From RPQJ01 sp963823535 (GTDB taxonomy: Bacteria > Pseudomonadota > Gammaproteobacteria > Steroidobacterales > Steroidobacteraceae): a stretch of 64,000 nt of DNA. This document shows, piece by piece, positions 18,992 through 27,630 of the stretch. The position numbers and the translations under genes were made by a program. The notes below the pieces were generated by a model. That model was not told the DNA's origin. It was given only the letters and a program-made list of their open reading frames with translations, and ran no database searches. The stretch spans positions 1,116,001 to 1,180,000 of the forward strand of contig CAWGLZ010000006.1 of assembly GCA_963823535.1 (NCBI GenBank), read 5' to 3'. Position 1 is the stretch's first letter, and every line of letters starts with the position of its first letter.

Positions 18992-19799
18992 GGAGCTCCT
19001 TCGAACGCTGCATCATGTCGCGCTCCGCCGCGATCTGCTTCTCGCGCCGCCATTCTCCGCGAATATACTGCGCAAGCGGCTTGAACTGCGCAACGAGCGG
19101 GTTGTGGCCGACGAATCCTGTCGTAACCCCGTACTTCACAGGCTCGACCTCGGGCACGTACGTGCCGAACAGGCGGTCCCAGATGATGAAGACGCCGGCA
19201 TAGTTCTTGTCGATGTACTGCGTGTTGGAGCCGTGATGAACGCGGTGCGCCGAGGGGGTGTTCAGGAACTTGCCCTCGAACCGCCCGAGCCTGCCAACGG
19301 CCTCGGTATGCAGAAAGAACTGGAACAGCAGACCGAGCGCCAGAGATGTTGCCAGGAACTCGGGTGACAGGCCGAGCAGGACGAGAGGTGCGAAGTACAG
19401 CGGGCTCACGAACTTCGCGATCCAGTTGAGTCGCACGGCCGTCGTGAAATTCATCCACGGGCTGGAATGGTGCGTGTGGTGCATCGTCCACAACAGGGGA
19501 ACTTCGTGACTCAGTCGGTGGTACCAGTAGTAGGCGAAATCGGCAATCACGAAGGTTGCGAGGAAAGCCCAGCCCGTGTCAGGCAGCCGGAAAGCCTGCA
19601 GCGGCTCGATCAACGACATGATGAAGAAATTCCACCCGAGCGTGATCGGTTTCTGGAGGTTGTTCACGACCGCCATACCGAGGTTACTGAGGGACTCCCT
19701 CGGGTTGTATACGTCGCGGCCGCAGATTCGCGACCAGGCGAACTCAGCCGCGATCATGCTCACCGCAATGCCAACCAGGACAGGTGACGCGCCTTCCAT
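18975..19799 (-). CDS. Sterol desaturase/fatty acid hydroxylase family protein
   Basis: 274 residues with several membrane helices and the three histidine clusters of the di-iron fatty acid hydroxylase superfamily: H94-R-L-S-H98, H107-H-T-H-H111 and H185-R-V-H-H189. The enzymes hydroxylate or desaturate lipid acyl chains or isoprenoids in the membrane. It lies between the CpxP-like gene (2 bp gap) and the CpxR-like gene (17 bp overlap). A membrane-lipid enzyme inside an envelope-stress operon suggests lipid modification as part of the response, which is inference. Confidence 0.87.
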   Translation of the reverse strand: MEGASPVLVGIAVSMIAAEFAWSRICGRDVYNPRESLSNLGMAVVNNLQKPITLGWNFFIMSLIEPLQAFRLPDTGWAFLATFVIADFAYYWYHRLSHEVPLLWTMHHTHHSSPWMNFTTAVRLNWIAKFVSPLYFAPLVLLGLSPEFLATSLALGLLFQFFLHTEAVGRLGRFEGKFLNTPSAHRVHHGSNTQYIDKNYAGVFIIWDRLFGTYVPEVEPVKYGVTTGFVGHNPLVAQFKPLAQYIRGEWRREKQIAAERDMMQRSKELLEQTS

Positions 19800-19801
19800 G
19801 G

Positions 19802-20215
19802 CTAGCGCTCTCCTCGGATGCGCTTCTGCATCGCGGCCTGGCGCTCGTCCTGGATACGCTTGAACTCGTCGAACTGCTCATCGGTGAGAATATCGTCGAC
19901 CGCGTGCAGCGTGTCTGTACGGACAACGTCGAGTTCTTTCTTCATCGCCATTGCGTCCCGCGGCCTCAGCTTCTGTGCCGCACCACTGCCGCTTTCCAAG
20001 TTGATGCCGTATTTCGACAGGACGCTCTGCTGCACCGCCATGCTCTCCGCGAGCACTGGCGTCAAAGCCTCGACCTGCGCATCGCTCAAGTCGAGCCGCG
20101 CCCGCATCTCTGCCATGCGTTGCTCTGCGCCGGCTGCCCGATCATCCTGTGCGAGCGCCAACGGGCTTGCGAACGCGAGAAACAGAATCGCCATGCTGAT
20201 CATGTGTCGTATCAT
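19802..20215 (-). CDS. CpxP/Spy-like periplasmic protein (LTXXQ family)
   Basis: 137 residues. The start at 20215 has a GAGGAG ribosome site, then a Sec signal (MIRHMISMAILFLAFASPLALA). The mature protein is highly helical and charged with two LTXXQ-type motifs: LDLSDAQVEALTP near residue 43 and ILTDEQFDEFKRIQDER near residue 110. CpxP and Spy bind misfolded envelope proteins, and CpxP restrains CpxA. As the first gene of the operon it would be the most highly expressed, as cpxP is in enterics. Confidence 0.8.
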   Translation of the reverse strand: MIRHMISMAILFLAFASPLALAQDDRAAGAEQRMAEMRARLDLSDAQVEALTPVLAESMAVQQSVLSKYGINLESGSGAAQKLRPRDAMAMKKELDVVRTDTLHAVDDILTDEQFDEFKRIQDERQAAMQKRIRGER

Positions 20216-20400
20216 CGGAGTAGCTCCTCGTCGTGGTGAACAGAGGAGGCACAGGATAGGGACTTGTTCGAAAATAGCGGCCAGCAAATGCAAGGAAGTG
20301 TAAAGGTGCCGCCGGTCAATTTTGATCGCGACCGGTCGGCGTCAACCGATGCGGTCAGTGCCTTCTCACGAGCCTGTTTCGTAAGCCACGGCCAGGTGAT

Positions 20401-20415
20401 GTAAAGAACTGTATG
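20401..20415 (+). promoter_or_regulatory. Possible CpxR box upstream of the cpxP-like operon
   Basis: GTAAAGAACTGTATG matches the enteric CpxR consensus GTAAA-N5-GTAAA in the first half and three of five bases in the second. It lies 186 bp upstream of the operon start. A further GTAAA half site occurs near 20298. Autoregulation would be expected for a Cpx-type operon. Confidence 0.35.
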
Positions 20416-20794
20416 TCGGAGCCTGGATTTGGGAAACGTAGCAACAGGGTGTCCTCGGTCCTCTTGCATTCCAAAATGCGCGCAGCAAGCGTGTCAAATG
20501 TGATTCACCGCAATGCGGGTTCGGCGCCAAATGTCGGCGCCGGTCTGCCGTGACAGTTGGACACAGCTGCTAGGTCGAGCGGATCTGCGCCCGTCACGTC
20601 ACAGTAGTCATCAATAGGATACCGATCGTTTCCAACCGTCTTATGCCGCGATCGGCACCGGCACGGATTTCACACCACATTGGGTTCCGACGATCTGGGA
20701 GCGCGGAAATCTTGCAAGACGCCTGTTTGATTGGACCAACACTCCTCGACCTGTGCTCGGCCCCTACTCCACTGAGGGGGACCGGACCGTCGAT

Positions 20795-20823
20795 TTGCTG
20801 ACCCCGTGGATCCTGCCTAGAAT
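20795..20823 (+). promoter_or_regulatory. Promoter of tRNA-Gly(CCC), right copy
   Basis: TTGCTG (20795-20800), a 17-base spacer and TAGAAT (20818-20823), 11 bases before the tRNA 5' end. It is identical in layout to the left copy. Confidence 0.75.
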
Positions 20824-20834
20824 CTCGACACGAT

Positions 20835-20908
20835 GCGGGCGTCGTATAGTGGTAATACCTGAGCTTCCCAAGCTCAAGACGAGGGTTCGATTCCCTTCGC
20901 CCGCTCCA
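20835..20908 (+). tRNA. tRNA-Gly (anticodon CCC)
   Basis: 74 bases including the encoded CCA. The acceptor GCGGGCG/CGCCCGC is fully paired, the D-arm is GTATAGTGGTAATAC, the anticodon loop TTCCCAA sits on a TGAGC/GCTCA stem and the T-loop is TTCGATT. This copy has the best pairing of the three near-complete tRNA-Gly copies in the window and is probably the ancestral functional gene. Confidence 0.94.
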
Positions 20909-21038
20909 TTCCCACCATCTGAATCTTCAAAAGGGGCCAGCACAGAAGTCGGCCCAGGGTGGCGATCATCCGCCTGGCGGTCGGGGAACCTTGTGGGACC
21001 CCACGGGTGGATGATCGTCAGCTTGGCACAGCGACGTT

Positions 21039-21077
21039 GCTTCCCAAGCTACAGTTCTACCATTGAACTACACGCGC
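21039..21077 (-). pseudogene. Degenerate 5' half of tRNA-Gly, right copy
   Basis: On the minus strand GCGCGTG (one change from GCGGGTG) and TAGTTCAATGGTAGAAC match the broken tRNA at 16157. The anticodon core then appears inverted (AGCTTGGGAAGC in place of AGCTTCCCAAGC). A -10-like TAGAGT (21090-21095) and a -35-like TTGGCG (21113-21118), 17 bases apart, lie upstream. It cannot form a tRNA. Confidence 0.7.
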
Positions 21078-21189
21078 CGGCCGACACAGACTCTATGCAG
21101 GTTCAGCAGGGCCGCCAAATGACGGTCCGGGTCGCCACCCGGGCTGGATTGGCGCGAAGTGAGTCCAGCCCGCCCGCGCAATCGTCTTG

Positions 21190-24100
21190 CTACCGAACGC
21201 CGCCGCGCCGCTCGAGCAGCTCGACCAGCACGGCGGGCAACACAGTGAGCGTCACGACCGTCGAGCATACGAGGCCGGACAGCACTACCACGCCGAGCCC
21301 TCGATACAACTCGGTGCCCGCGCCCGGGATCAGCACCAGCGGCGCGAGCCCGAAGGCCGTGGTGAGCGTGGTCATCAGGATGGGTCGCAGGCGCGAGGCA
21401 ACCGACTGCCGCACGGCATCCACAGGCGTTACACCGCCGTTGCGAAGCAGCTCCCGGGTGCGGTCCACCAGCAGGATGGGATTGTTGACCACGGTACCGA
21501 GCAGAATCAGGAAGCCGAGCATTGTGATCATGTCGAACGGCAGTCGGACGCCGACGGCGTTCACCAGCACCAGGCCGAGGACCCCGCCCGCGAGACCGAG
21601 CGGAACAGTCACCAGGATCAGCAGCGGCCAGCCCCAGTGCCTGAACACCGCCACCAGCAGCAGATAGCTGAGCGTCGCGGCCAGCAGGAAATTGGCGCCG
21701 AGCGAACGGCGCGTCTCGTCGAGCTGGTCGGCCGCGCCCGAGACGTCGAGCGTCATGCCCGGCGTGACCAGTCCCGCCGCGGACAATTGCGGCAGGAGCC
21801 GCGTCTCGACCAGGCTCACCGCCGTTTCGAGTGCGACGTCCGGCGGTGGCACGATGCTGATGGTCACCGTCCGCCGGCCGTCCACGCGCCGGATGGCATC
21901 GGTATCGACGGTATCGTCGAGCCGCGCCAGCGACTCGAGCGGCAGCACCGCCCCGTTTGGCGCCGCGACCGGCAGCCTGCGCAGTGCGTCGATGTCCTGC
22001 GACGAACCTGCGTCACTGTAGACCCTGATGTCGATCTTGTCGTCGCCGAGGATGAACTCGTCCACGAACGCACCGTCCGACAGCGCGGCCACCGTGAACC
22101 CGAAGCCCTGGGCAGTGAACCCGAGCTCCGCGAGCCGCTCCCAGTCGGGCCGGATCTCGAGCAGGGGCTGGTCGAGCGACAGCGAGGACGGGTCGGAATT
22201 CACCTGTGGCTGCTCGAACAGTTGCTGTGCCGCGCGGAACGCGCCGTCGGCTGCGGCGTAGAGTTCGGCGAGGTCCTGCCCGGCGATGTCGATGTTTACG
22301 CTGCGCGTGCCGCCATCGTTGCTCGAGATGATCGAGCCGCGCGACGCGAAGGCGCGCATGCCGGGCTCCTCGCGGAAGCGCTCGTTGAAGGCTGTCATCA
22401 GCGCATCGACGTCACGCGGGCGCTGCGGCTCGGCGACCACCCACAGGCTGCGCGCGCTGACGGAGAGGCTGACCGTCGCGAGGGGCGGGAACCGGCTCTC
22501 GCCCCGGTCGAAGCTCGCGGGGTCTGCATTCACCAGCGCCGCCAGCTCGGCATTGATCGGTGTGGCGATCCGGTGCATCTCCGCCAGGTTGTAGCCGGGC
22601 GGGGCGATCATGCGGGCGAAGACCTTGGGCTCCTCGCCCTCCGGCAGGTATTCCGCGGCCGGCAACACCACCGCCACGAGCGCCAGCAGTGCGACCGGCA
22701 CGCCGATGGCGGCCATCCGCCGCGATGCGGGGGAGCCGAGCAGCCTGTCCACCTGCGCGAGCAGCCACAGGTGCATCCGGCCATCGCGGCGCTCGGCAGC
22801 GCGTCCCGAGAAGCCCAGCCGCTCGATGGCGGCCGGCACGACGGAGATGGCCACGGCCATCGAGGCGATGATCGCGGCCGAGATCGCGATGGCGATGTCG
22901 GAGAAGAGCTGGCCCGCCTCCTGCTCCACGAACAGGATCGGCGCGAACACGATCACGGTCGTGAGCGTCGAGGCCAGCACAGCCGGCCAGACCTCGCGGA
23001 CGCCGGCGACCGTCGCCTCGAGCCGCGCCAGGCCCGCACGGCGCAGCCGCTCGATGTTCTCGAGCACGACGATGGTGTTGTCCACCGTCATGCCGATCGC
23101 GAAGGCGATGCCTGCGAGCGAGATCACGTTGATGGTGCGCCCGAACAGCAGCAGCCCGAGGAAGGCCGCCAGTGTGCTGAGCGGAATGCCGAGCACGCCC
23201 ACGAGCGTCGCGTGGCCGGAGCGCAGGAACAGGTACATGACGAACGTTGCCAGCGCGGCACCGAGCGCCAGGTTGCGGAACACGTTGCGGACGGACTCCT
23301 CCACGTACTTGACGTCGTCATTGACGAGGCGCAGCTCGAGGCCGTTGCCGGCGAGCAGGTTGCGATTCATGTCCTCGACCACCGGTCCCATCGCGCGCTT
23401 TATGGCGATGACGTTCGACCCGGCTTCGCGGCGCACGGAGAGGTTCAGCGTGCGCTGCCCTGCGGTGTAGGCGATGGAGCGCAGCTCGGCGTGGCCGAGG
23501 CTGACGGTCGCGACGTCGGACAACCGCAAGATCGAGTCGCCACGCCGGCTCAGGATGAGGTTCTCGACGTCCTCCACGGTTTCGAAGCGACCGAGCGTGC
23601 GCACCAGGTAACGGCGCTTGCCGCTGTCGATGTCGCCGCCGGAGGCGTCGCGGTTGCGCGCCCGCACAGCCTCGCGCAGTTCGAGCAGCGTGATGCCGCG
23701 CTCGGCCAGCCGGGCCGCGTCCACCTCGATTCGCACCTCGCGCGGCGATCCCCCGCCGACGTCCACGCGCGACACGCCCGGCACCCGCTCCATGCGCGGC
23801 CGGACGTAGTCCTCGGCGAAGTCCTGCATCCGGTTGAGATCGAGCGCGAGCGGATTGCCGTCGCGCGCGATCAGCCGGAAATACATGAACGCGTTCTCGG
23901 AGAACGAGCTGGTCGACAGCCGCGGCTCGTCGGTGTTCTCGGGATAGGCGGGCACCTGGCTCAGCGCGTTGTTGACGCGGATCAACGCATCGTTGATGTC
24001 CACGCCGAAGGGAAACTCGAGCCGGATGGTGGCGCGACCGGTCTCCGCCGAGGACACCATGCGCCGCAGGTTCGGCACCGTCCGCAGGAACCGCTCCTGT

Positions 24101-24291
24101 TCGATCAGGATCTCCTTCTCGATGTCCTGCGGCGTGGCGCCGGGCCACACCGTGTCGACGGTGACGGTCCGCACCTCGAGGTCCGGGATCATCTGCACCG
24201 GCATGCGCAGGGCGGCCGCGACGGCCAGCACGAAGAACACCAGGACAGCGACCGTGAGCAGCGTGCCGTGGCGAATGATCGCCTCGAACAT
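21190..24291 (-). CDS. RND efflux transporter, inner-membrane pump (HAE1/AcrB type)
   Basis: 1033 residues, the usual RND length. The N-terminal helix (AIIRHGTLLTVAVLVFFVLA) is followed by the porter-domain pattern (VDTVWPGATPQDIEKEI), and a first bundle of helices includes GIAFAIGMTVDNTIVVLENI, which carries the two proton-relay aspartate/asparagine positions of helix 4. The second half repeats the layout and ends with LVILSGLVCSTVVTL-type helices. It drives proton-coupled export of hydrophobic compounds together with a periplasmic adaptor and an outer-membrane channel. The adaptor gene is 2 bp upstream; no TolC-type gene is in the window. Confidence 0.92.
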   Translation of the reverse strand: MFEAIIRHGTLLTVAVLVFFVLAVAAALRMPVQMIPDLEVRTVTVDTVWPGATPQDIEKEILIEQERFLRTVPNLRRMVSSAETGRATIRLEFPFGVDINDALIRVNNALSQVPAYPENTDEPRLSTSSFSENAFMYFRLIARDGNPLALDLNRMQDFAEDYVRPRMERVPGVSRVDVGGGSPREVRIEVDAARLAERGITLLELREAVRARNRDASGGDIDSGKRRYLVRTLGRFETVEDVENLILSRRGDSILRLSDVATVSLGHAELRSIAYTAGQRTLNLSVRREAGSNVIAIKRAMGPVVEDMNRNLLAGNGLELRLVNDDVKYVEESVRNVFRNLALGAALATFVMYLFLRSGHATLVGVLGIPLSTLAAFLGLLLFGRTINVISLAGIAFAIGMTVDNTIVVLENIERLRRAGLARLEATVAGVREVWPAVLASTLTTVIVFAPILFVEQEAGQLFSDIAIAISAAIIASMAVAISVVPAAIERLGFSGRAAERRDGRMHLWLLAQVDRLLGSPASRRMAAIGVPVALLALVAVVLPAAEYLPEGEEPKVFARMIAPPGYNLAEMHRIATPINAELAALVNADPASFDRGESRFPPLATVSLSVSARSLWVVAEPQRPRDVDALMTAFNERFREEPGMRAFASRGSIISSNDGGTRSVNIDIAGQDLAELYAAADGAFRAAQQLFEQPQVNSDPSSLSLDQPLLEIRPDWERLAELGFTAQGFGFTVAALSDGAFVDEFILGDDKIDIRVYSDAGSSQDIDALRRLPVAAPNGAVLPLESLARLDDTVDTDAIRRVDGRRTVTISIVPPPDVALETAVSLVETRLLPQLSAAGLVTPGMTLDVSGAADQLDETRRSLGANFLLAATLSYLLLVAVFRHWGWPLLILVTVPLGLAGGVLGLVLVNAVGVRLPFDMITMLGFLILLGTVVNNPILLVDRTRELLRNGGVTPVDAVRQSVASRLRPILMTTLTTAFGLAPLVLIPGAGTELYRGLGVVVLSGLVCSTVVTLTVLPAVLVELLERRGGVR

Positions 24292-24293
24292 GG

Positions 24294-25367
24294 TCAGGTT
24301 CCCGCGGCGACCCGGACCGCCTGGCCGTTGCGCAACCGCTCGTTGCCGCGGACCACGACCCGGTCGGTCGGTGCGATGCCCTCGAGGATCTCCACCTGCG
24401 CGCCGCCGCGGCCGAGCCGCACGCGGCGCTCCTCCACGATGGTCCGCCCCGCGGCCTCGCGCAGGACGAACACGCTGTGCGTGCCGTCGGGATATCGCAG
24501 CAGGGCGTCGCGCGGCACGGCCAGCGCCTGCTGCGCACCCGCCAGGCCGATCACTGCGGTTGCCGAGGTGCCCGGCAGCAGCGTCCCGGGGGCGCCCTCG
24601 ATGAGGATGCGCACGAGGAACGTGCGCGCTGCAGGATCGCTGACGGGCACTCTCGCGACGATCCGTCCCGCCAGCGGCTCGGGACCGCCGGCATCCGCGA
24701 TGACCTCCACCCGCGAGTCCTCGCGAATGTCATCGAAGCGCTCCTGCGGTGCCTGCACGTCGAGGCGGACCCGGTCGGTCGCGACGAGCTCGATGACCGG
24801 CGTGCCGCGGGCAACCCATTCGCCGACGTCGGTCAGCCGGCGCGCGACCACGCCCGCGAACGGCGCCGGCACCACGTGACGTCGGACGATCTCGGCCTGC
24901 TCGCGCTCGGCGGCCTTGCTGGCCTCGAACGCCGCGGCGGCCAGCGTGGCTTCCGCCTCCCGACGCTCGAGCTCGGTGCGGGGCAGGTGCCGATCGGCGA
25001 CCAGCCGGTGCGCCTCCTCGGCCAGCCGCTGCGCCTCGGCCGAGCGCGCCGCCGCTTCCGCCGTTCCTGCCTGTGCACGCTTGAGCGCCAGCCGGGCCAC
25101 TGCGGCATCGAGCTCGAGCAGGGGCGCCCCCGCCTCTACCCGGTCGCCCGCATCGACGTGAACGCGGGCCACGAGTCCGTCCACCCGTGGCGACAGTCGG
25201 GCACTGCGTTCGGCGGTCAGCGTACCGGTGAGTCGAATCCGCTCGCTGACCTCGACCTGCTTCGGAACTGCAACCGCGACGGGGACCGCATCCTGAGCCA
25301 GGGCGGGCACCGCCAGGGCAGCAGTAGCGACCGCAGCTGCCGTGATTCGGCTCAAGCGTCGGGACAT
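24294..25367 (-). CDS. RND efflux periplasmic adaptor (membrane fusion protein)
   Basis: 357 residues with a Sec signal (ITAAAVATAALAVPALAQ), the biotinyl-lipoyl half motif ARVHVDAGDRVEAGAPLLEL near residue 75, a helical hairpin rich in alanine, glutamate and arginine (about 95-160) and the second lipoyl half VPAPFAGVVARRLTDVGEWV. It links the inner-membrane pump to an outer-membrane channel. It is the first gene of a two-gene operon and has 2 bp to the pump gene. Confidence 0.92.
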   Translation of the reverse strand: MSRRLSRITAAAVATAALAVPALAQDAVPVAVAVPKQVEVSERIRLTGTLTAERSARLSPRVDGLVARVHVDAGDRVEAGAPLLELDAAVARLALKRAQAGTAEAAARSAEAQRLAEEAHRLVADRHLPRTELERREAEATLAAAAFEASKAAEREQAEIVRRHVVPAPFAGVVARRLTDVGEWVARGTPVIELVATDRVRLDVQAPQERFDDIREDSRVEVIADAGGPEPLAGRIVARVPVSDPAARTFLVRILIEGAPGTLLPGTSATAVIGLAGAQQALAVPRDALLRYPDGTHSVFVLREAAGRTIVEERRVRLGRGGAQVEILEGIAPTDRVVVRGNERLRNGQAVRVAAGT

Positions 25368-25589
25368 TTACCTCGCTCCTTCCCGGCGACAGCCGGACTG
25401 CGGCTCGCCGAAGGTGAGCTTATGGTGACTGGGTATCCCGGGGGAAGTTCGGTGTCCGAGGCCATCTGGTTTTTCAGCCCCGCGGCCAGGGATGGGGCGC
25501 GTTCGGCACGCCCGCGTCGCTGTGGCCGGCCGGCGGATCTGGGATAGTGTTCCACATCAGTGACGTCCACCCCTCCCGGAGCCACGCAG

Positions 25590-26503
25590 ATGAAATCCCT
25601 GCCCGTCATCGCGGGATTCGGCGGCATCAACGCTGCGGGGCGGAGTTCCGCCCACCACGCATACCTGCGCACGATCATCGAAGTCCTCGACCCGGGCGTC
25701 GCCGGCGCGACGTTCCGCGCGCTGGCCGGCCTGATGGGCATCGACGGCGACCTGGACGACTCGAAGCGCAGGCACATCCTCGAGCACACGCTGGTACGCG
25801 GCATCGAGCCGTCGTTCCTCGACGTGAGCCAGGTGGGCTGGAACACTCGGGCGCGCCTCGGTGAGGGACAGGGCGCGGTCACTTTCGAGATCGCGCGACG
25901 GGATCTGCCCGATCGGCTGCCGGCAGAGTGGACCGTTGCAGCCGGCGACGGGCGGACTGCTCGGGTCGCGCTACCGAGGGATGCGGCCGACGTCGAAGCA
26001 GGTACCCATGGGGCTGGCCGAGATGCCGGCGGATTTCGTCAACGCCTACGTGCTCGGCAGCGTCGGCCAGACCGGCCACAACATGGGCGCGTGCGCGACG
26101 TTCCTCTACAACCTGCGGCGCGGCATGTTCGACATCGAGTCGGGCCGCTCGCGCGTCGCCCTGGTCGGCGGGGCCGAGGCACCGCTCTGCCCCGACGTCA
26201 TCGAGGGCCTCTCGACGATGGGCGCACTCGGCACGGATGCGGCGTTGCTAGATCTCGACCGCCACGTGAACCGCACCGAGCCGGACCTGCGGCGCGCCTG
26301 CCGCCCGTTCGCCTCGAACTGCGGATTCACGATCGCCGAAGGCGCTCAGTTCGTCGTACTGCTCGACGACGCCCTGGCACTCGAACTCGGCGCGACCATC
26401 TACGGTGCCGTCACCGACGTCCTCGTCCACGCCGACGGCTACAAGAAATCGATCTCCTCGCCGGGTGTCGGCAACTACATCACGGTCGGCAAGGCCGTCA
26501 ATC
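25590..26503 (+). pseudogene. fabY: FabY-like beta-ketoacyl synthase, deleted, frameshifted and truncated
   Basis: The N-terminus (MKSLPVIAGFGGINAAGRSS, then HAYLRTIIEVLDP) is that of FabY, which starts fatty acid synthesis in Pseudomonas. The first frame runs to about 25960 (PAEWTVAAGDGRTARV), where the frame changes and the sequence jumps to VPMGLAEMPADFVNAYVLGS, so a central block is missing. The later part holds the catalytic-cysteine region (TGHNMGACATFLYNLRRG) and GADGYKKSI-like residues. At 26503 the gene stops abruptly and a tRNA-Gly begins. A housekeeping synthase must exist elsewhere, or this was an accessory copy. Confidence 0.8.
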
Positions 26504-26577
26504 GCGGGCGTCGTATAGTGGTAATACCTGAGCTTCCCAAGCTCAAGACGAGGGTTCGATTCCCATCACCCGCTCCA
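26504..26577 (+). tRNA. Chimeric tRNA-Gly (anticodon CCC), probably non-functional
   Basis: Bases 26504 to about 26557 equal the tRNA-Gly(CCC) at 20835, but the 3' end (TTCGATTCCCATCACCCGC) comes from the other tRNA-Gly type, whose 5' half is at 16157. This leaves mismatches in the acceptor (C6 against A67) and T-stem (A-A). No tRNA promoter is upstream; fabY coding sequence runs straight into it. It looks like a recombination joint more than a working gene. Confidence 0.75.
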
Positions 26578-26733
26578 CTTTCCCGCCAGGCTGAGGCCAC
26601 ATCAGCCAAGTCCAGCCAGAGCAACTTCAGAAGGTCGCGCGGCGGTCCCTGGGTGTGACGCTGGCTGATGCTGGCGTGTTAATCACACGCCGGAGCGGCC
26701 GCTCACGACTCCAACCGGCCCGACTTCGCCATG

Positions 26734-26767
26734 GAAGCCGCCGTTCGTGACCTCCAGCAGCCGGCCA
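26734..26767 (+). repeat. 34-bp inverted repeat, left copy
   Basis: Begins GAAGCCGCCGTTCGTGACC and is the exact reverse complement of 28764-28797. The two copies enclose the secreted-protein gene and the HigBA pair. A related but imperfect copy (GTGGAAGCCGACGTTCGCGA) lies near 36772. The rest of 26578-26890 holds no gene that I can see. Confidence 0.8.
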
Positions 26768-26890
26768 GGAGCGGACAAATATAGGGATCAAAGCGCAGAC
26801 GATTGAGCGTGAGAAGTCGGCTCGACCCCTTGTTCTAGTTCCGTACGAAAGCTGACGATGGGCCTGCGGGGGTCAGACGCGCATCAGCAA

Positions 26891-26921
26891 AGAAGGGCCG
26901 CAAAGCTTTTGCAGCCCTTCT
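26891..26921 (-). terminator. Hairpin after the secreted-protein gene
   Basis: AGAAGGGC and GCCCTTCT pair around an inner GCAAA/TTTGC stem with single-base bulges. On the minus strand the hairpin is followed by TTTGCTG. It lies 20-50 bp past the stop of the gene at 26941. Confidence 0.65.
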
Positions 26922-26940
26922 GATTGCAGAGACCTGAAAG

Positions 26941-27630
26941 TCACTCCGTGATTGTGCCTGTAAGAGTTCCCTCAGCTTTGTCATACAGTCCGAATGCAGG
27001 CGGCAGGAACTCATACGGGACAGGGAACGCCGTGTACGTCGGGACGACCTCTTCGCCCAGGAAGTGCAGGCCCTCAAGTGTTTCACCGTAGCCCTTGCCA
27101 ACGATCCTGAATTCGCCAACCCAGAATCCCATGTCCCCGAATTGCTGGTAACTGCGTTTGCCAGTCCACGTGCCAAGCCAGTATTCACTGGCGTTGGCTA
27201 CCAAGTCTTCAGGAAACGGCCCGAGCCGATTGCAAGTGTAATCTTGACCGATAACGCTCGATGGCACGATTTTCCAGGTCCCGCCCACTGGCCCCGTGGA
27301 TTCGGCATCCCAGTTTCCCCAAATTTCGTAGAACGCGATACCGGTCATACGAGAATCGCTCGCAGTTACGCAACCCCAGAAGACCGAGTCGCGATAGTGC
27401 AGGCGCCCGGTGCTCGAGTTCGCACAAAACGGCAAACCGATTGTGTCGAAGGCCAGTTCGCCGCCGGGGCACATAATCGTACCCAGCGATATTGGGTTCG
27501 TTATTGCCCAATTATCCTCTGCGATCACGTCTGTGCGCTCGACGCCCGCGTCGGCGGGAGGTCCCGAAAGGGCAGGAATCGAAAGCAGTAACAGGCTCGT
27601 ACTCAAGAGAAACGTTGCGATATTTTTCAT
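26941..27630 (-). CDS. Hypothetical secreted protein
   Basis: 229 residues. The start at 27630 follows a GAGGAGG ribosome site; the open frame extends further but upstream residues are not protein-like. A Sec signal is clear (MKNIATFLLSTSLLLLSIPA, cleavage near LSGPP). The mature part is rich in aromatic residues, with several tryptophans, and four cysteines (MCPGG, FCANS, GCVTA, YTCN) that could form two disulfides. I do not recognise the family. Third-position GC is lower than in neighbouring genes and the AT-rich codons suggest transfer. A hairpin terminator follows. Confidence 0.65.
   Translation of the reverse strand: MKNIATFLLSTSLLLLSIPALSGPPADAGVERTDVIAEDNWAITNPISLGTIMCPGGELAFDTIGLPFCANSSTGRLHYRDSVFWGCVTASDSRMTGIAFYEIWGNWDAESTGPVGGTWKIVPSSVIGQDYTCNRLGPFPEDLVANASEYWLGTWTGKRSYQQFGDMGFWVGEFRIVGKGYGETLEGLHFLGEEVVPTYTAFPVPYEFLPPAFGLYDKAEGTLTGTITE

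Larger units (their letters stand above)
20511..21122 (-). repeat. Right arm of the long inverted repeat (tRNA-Gly module)
   Basis: This is the inverted partner of 16112-16764, shorter by a 41-base hairpin. It carries an intact tRNA-Gly(CCC) with promoter and, at its outer end, the promoter and 5' half of a second tRNA-Gly reading toward it. A further inverted repeat inside the arm (GATCATCCG near 20967 with GGATGATC near 21009) could form a stem over about 50 bases. The outer edge is about 70 bp from the stop codon of the RND pump gene. Confidence 0.85.

Noticed and set aside
21187..24879. 1230-residue plus frame opposite the RND pump
   Set aside because: Shadow frame; the minus strand has all RND features.
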